A stretch of DNA of 64,000 nucleotides from CAVPFA01 sp963703655 (GTDB taxonomy: Bacteria; Actinomycetota; Acidimicrobiia; Acidimicrobiales; Bog-793). A program made the translations under genes and the position numbers. Below the pieces are notes generated by a model, which made no database searches, was not told the origin of the DNA, and saw nothing but the letters and a program-made list of their open reading frames with translations. The stretch covers positions 682,001 through 746,000 of the forward strand of contig CAVPFA010000004.1 of NCBI GenBank assembly GCA_963703655.1, read 5' to 3'. Shown here piece by piece: positions 60,067 through 64,000 of the stretch. Within the stretch, counting starts at the first letter, position 1, and each line of letters starts with the position of its first letter.

Positions 60067-61539
60067 ATGACAACCTCGTACTCGCCGACCGACGCCAGCC
60101 CGCTCGCAGTTCCGGCGCTGCCCCCGCAGGTGATGGTGATCTTCGGGGCGACGGGCAACCTTGCCCGGCGAAAGCTGCTTCCTGGGGTGCTCCATCTGGC
60201 CCGCGCGGGTCTGCTTCCCGAGTGTCGCATCGTCGGCACCTCGTTGGACGACATCGACGAACAGGAGTTCCGGACCTTTGCCTGGGAGGCCTGTGAGCAG
60301 TTTGCCCGCCACAAGATCACCGACGCGGAGTGGGCCGATTTTTCGAAGAGCCTGACCTACATCCCCCAAGGTGCCGGGCCGAGCGGGCTGTCCGACCTGG
60401 TCGAGAGGATAGAGGCGGAATTGCCCGGCGCTCCTCGCCGGCTTCACTACTTGAGCATTCCTCCGAGCGCGGCGCCGGCGGTGGTCGACATGCTCGCGGA
60501 GGCCGGACTTGCTGAGCACGCCCGGATCATCATGGAAAAGCCCTTCGGCACTGACCTGGCGAGCGCAAGATTGCTCAACGCGACCGTGCACAAGGTCTTC
60601 TCCGAGGATCAGATCTTTCGAATCGATCACTTCTTGGGCAAGGAGGCGGCGCAGAACATCCTGGCGTTTCGTTTTGCCAACGGCCTGTTCGAGCCGATCT
60701 GGAACCGTGAGCACATCGAGCACGTTCAGATCGACGTCCCGGAGACCCTCTCGGTGGATGAACGGGGCTCGTTCTACGACACGACCGGGGCATACCGAGA
60801 CATGGTCGTCACCCATCTCTTCCAGATCCTGGCGTTCATGGCGATGGAACCTCCGACTGCCCTCGAACCCCGTGCAATCAGCGAAGAGAAGAACAAGGTG
60901 TTCCGATCCCTACAGGACATCGACGTCCGCCACGTGGTGAGAGGACAATACGAGGGATATCGCTCGACGCCCGGCGTGGCGCCCGACTCGGACACCGAGA
61001 CCTTCATCGCACTTCGCTGTGAGATCGACAACTGGCGTTGGGCCGGAGTGCCCTTCTATCTGCGCACCGGCAAACGCATGGCCGAGAGCGCGCGGATCAT
61101 CTCCATCGCGTTCCGGGAGCCTCCCAAGAGCATGTTTCCCGCAGATTCGGGTGTCGGCACCAAGGGTCCTGACCACCTCACGTTCGATCTTGCCGACGCG
61201 TCAAAGCTGTCGCTGTCCTTTTACGGCAAGCGCCCCGGGCCGGGAATGCGCCTCGACAAGTTGAGCCTGCAGTTCGCTCTCCACGACACCGGACATGAAG
61301 ACGATGTCCTCGAGGCGTACGAACGCCTGATCTACGACGCCATGAGCGGTGACCACACCCTGTTCACAACCGCCGAAGGCATCGAGCGACTCTGGGAGGT
61401 GTCGAGACCGCTGCTGGAAGCGCCCCAGGAAGTGGAGCTCTATCGCCAAGGTTCCTGGGGCCCGAGCTCGATCCGCGAGCTCATCGCGCCGCACGCGTGG
61501 CGGCTTCCATTCGAGCGCGGATGGCGCCGGGGCAGCTGA
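60067..61539 (+). CDS. zwf: Glucose-6-phosphate 1-dehydrogenase
   Basis: 490 aa, cytoplasmic, first step of the oxidative pentose phosphate pathway. Rossmann loop VIFGATGNLARRKLLP, active-site R185-IDHFLGKE193 with catalytic His, EKPFG, and GPFYLRTGKR-like (VPFYLRTGKRM) substrate segment. Length is normal. ATG at 60067; no clear ribosome site. Alone here: no opcA, gnd or tal gene follows, so it is not in the usual zwf cluster. Confidence 0.95.
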   Translation: MTTSYSPTDASPLAVPALPPQVMVIFGATGNLARRKLLPGVLHLARAGLLPECRIVGTSLDDIDEQEFRTFAWEACEQFARHKITDAEWADFSKSLTYIPQGAGPSGLSDLVERIEAELPGAPRRLHYLSIPPSAAPAVVDMLAEAGLAEHARIIMEKPFGTDLASARLLNATVHKVFSEDQIFRIDHFLGKEAAQNILAFRFANGLFEPIWNREHIEHVQIDVPETLSVDERGSFYDTTGAYRDMVVTHLFQILAFMAMEPPTALEPRAISEEKNKVFRSLQDIDVRHVVRGQYEGYRSTPGVAPDSDTETFIALRCEIDNWRWAGVPFYLRTGKRMAESARIISIAFREPPKSMFPADSGVGTKGPDHLTFDLADASKLSLSFYGKRPGPGMRLDKLSLQFALHDTGHEDDVLEAYERLIYDAMSGDHTLFTTAEGIERLWEVSRPLLEAPQEVELYRQGSWGPSSIRELIAPHAWRLPFERGWRRGS

Positions 61540-61560
61540 CTCGACGGCAGACCTCGGGCA

Positions 61561-63488
<1,928 letters not shown>

Positions 63489-63489
<1 letters not shown>

Positions 63490-63986
63490 CACTGGGGGCT
63501 TGGCTTCCTCGAGCCGTTCGTGTGCTCCACCCGCACGAGGTCGTTCGTGCGTTGTGGAACAAGGATGGGCGTCGGCGCACCACTCGCGCTCGGGCGGCGC
63601 GTCGGGACAGGCGACATGGCATAGGCGCTCAGTGCGAGCAACATGCCCTCCACGAAGAGCGCGGCCATCCCCAACATGCAGGCCCAGTTGCCAACGTCCT
63701 GGTTGTCGAGTGGTGTGTTCAGGACGCGGGTGAACAGGTATCCACCGATGGCGGCGACGCTGAGGGCCGCCACCGGAAGCCACAGGTGAGCACCGGACCT
63801 GCTCGAGCTGACCAGCCGGACTCCCACGGCGATGGTCCCGGCGATGAGAACCACGAACGCCCCGCCGAGCAGTGGTGTCGCTTGAAAGGTCGGCACCAGC
63901 TGAACCAAGTGGATGAGGGCGATGCCCATGAGGGCCAGGATCCCGGTCGCTCGCATCACGGCGTCTCTGGCCGCTGATGAGGGCAA
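63489..63986 (-). CDS. Four-helix membrane protein of unknown function upstream of ftsH
   Basis: 165 aa, four hydrophobic segments (about residues 15-32, 40-57, 70-88, 102-124) and a hydrophilic Pro/Ser-rich tail. Stop and the ftsH start share one base, so the two are translationally coupled; it may be an adaptor or substrate of the protease. ATG at 63986 is near the window edge and a start further upstream cannot be excluded. Confidence 0.6.
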
Positions 63987-64000
63987 GTGGCTCGAGTGGC

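Overview
High-GC, densely packed bacterial DNA. Heavy use of GTG and TTG starts, ATGA/GTGA stop-start overlaps and the gene families present (ArsR-SRPBCC pairs, zinc-ribbon/cyclase/AAA/TPR regulators, KimA-like APC permease, actinobacterial ABC clusters) point to an actinomycete, perhaps Acidimicrobiia or Thermoleophilia; the class is inference. I see no rRNA, tRNA, CRISPR array, transposase or replication origin. No gene-free stretch exceeds 300 bases.

Region 1 (1-15529) is a divergent locus for salvage of peptidoglycan amino sugars. Leftward: a peptide-type solute-binding protein, two permeases, an AnmK kinase, two ABC ATPases and a UTRA-type GntR regulator. Rightward: a GNAT, a beta-lactamase-fold hydrolase, a MurQ-NagA fusion enzyme, then after a fresh promoter a second AnmK, a SIS protein, an AroE-like dehydrogenase and a phosphotriesterase-family hydrolase. 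Together they could import muropeptides, trim the peptide, phosphorylate anhMurNAc, remove lactate and deacetylate. The last three genes have no assigned step.

Region 2 (15467-29295) is one leftward signalling block: two paralogous class III cyclase/AAA/TPR proteins flank a GGDEF-EAL protein that is stop-start coupled to an alpha-oxoamine-synthase-like PLP enzyme, followed by an MFS exporter.

Region 3 (29362-35128) holds a Fic protein, an ArsR-SRPBCC pair, an alpha/beta hydrolase and small redox/acetyltransferase genes. Region 4 (34328-40444) looks potassium-related: a KimA-like permease fused to an OB-fold domain, a UspA protein, and a KdpD/KdpE-like two-component system. Region 5 (40437-46405) has two large secreted proteins (FN3/Ig-like and a sedolisin) sharing an Ig-like module, a low-GC orphan gene and a glyoxalase-fold protein.

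Region 6 (46435-59046) is an oxidative L-fucose-type operon: sugar ABC transporter, fuconate dehydratase, an SDR fused to a RhaM-type mutarotase, an aldo-keto reductase, a lactonase, a FadR-type regulator and NAD formate dehydrogenase, with a zinc-ribbon protein and a Rieske oxygenase beside it. Region 7 (59210-63986) has a repeat protein with a His-rich tail, glucose-6-phosphate dehydrogenase, and an FtsH protease with a small membrane partner.

Seven apparent single-base indels in six genes split otherwise well-conserved reading frames. I read these as probable sequence errors and give each gene as one CDS with the break position noted.
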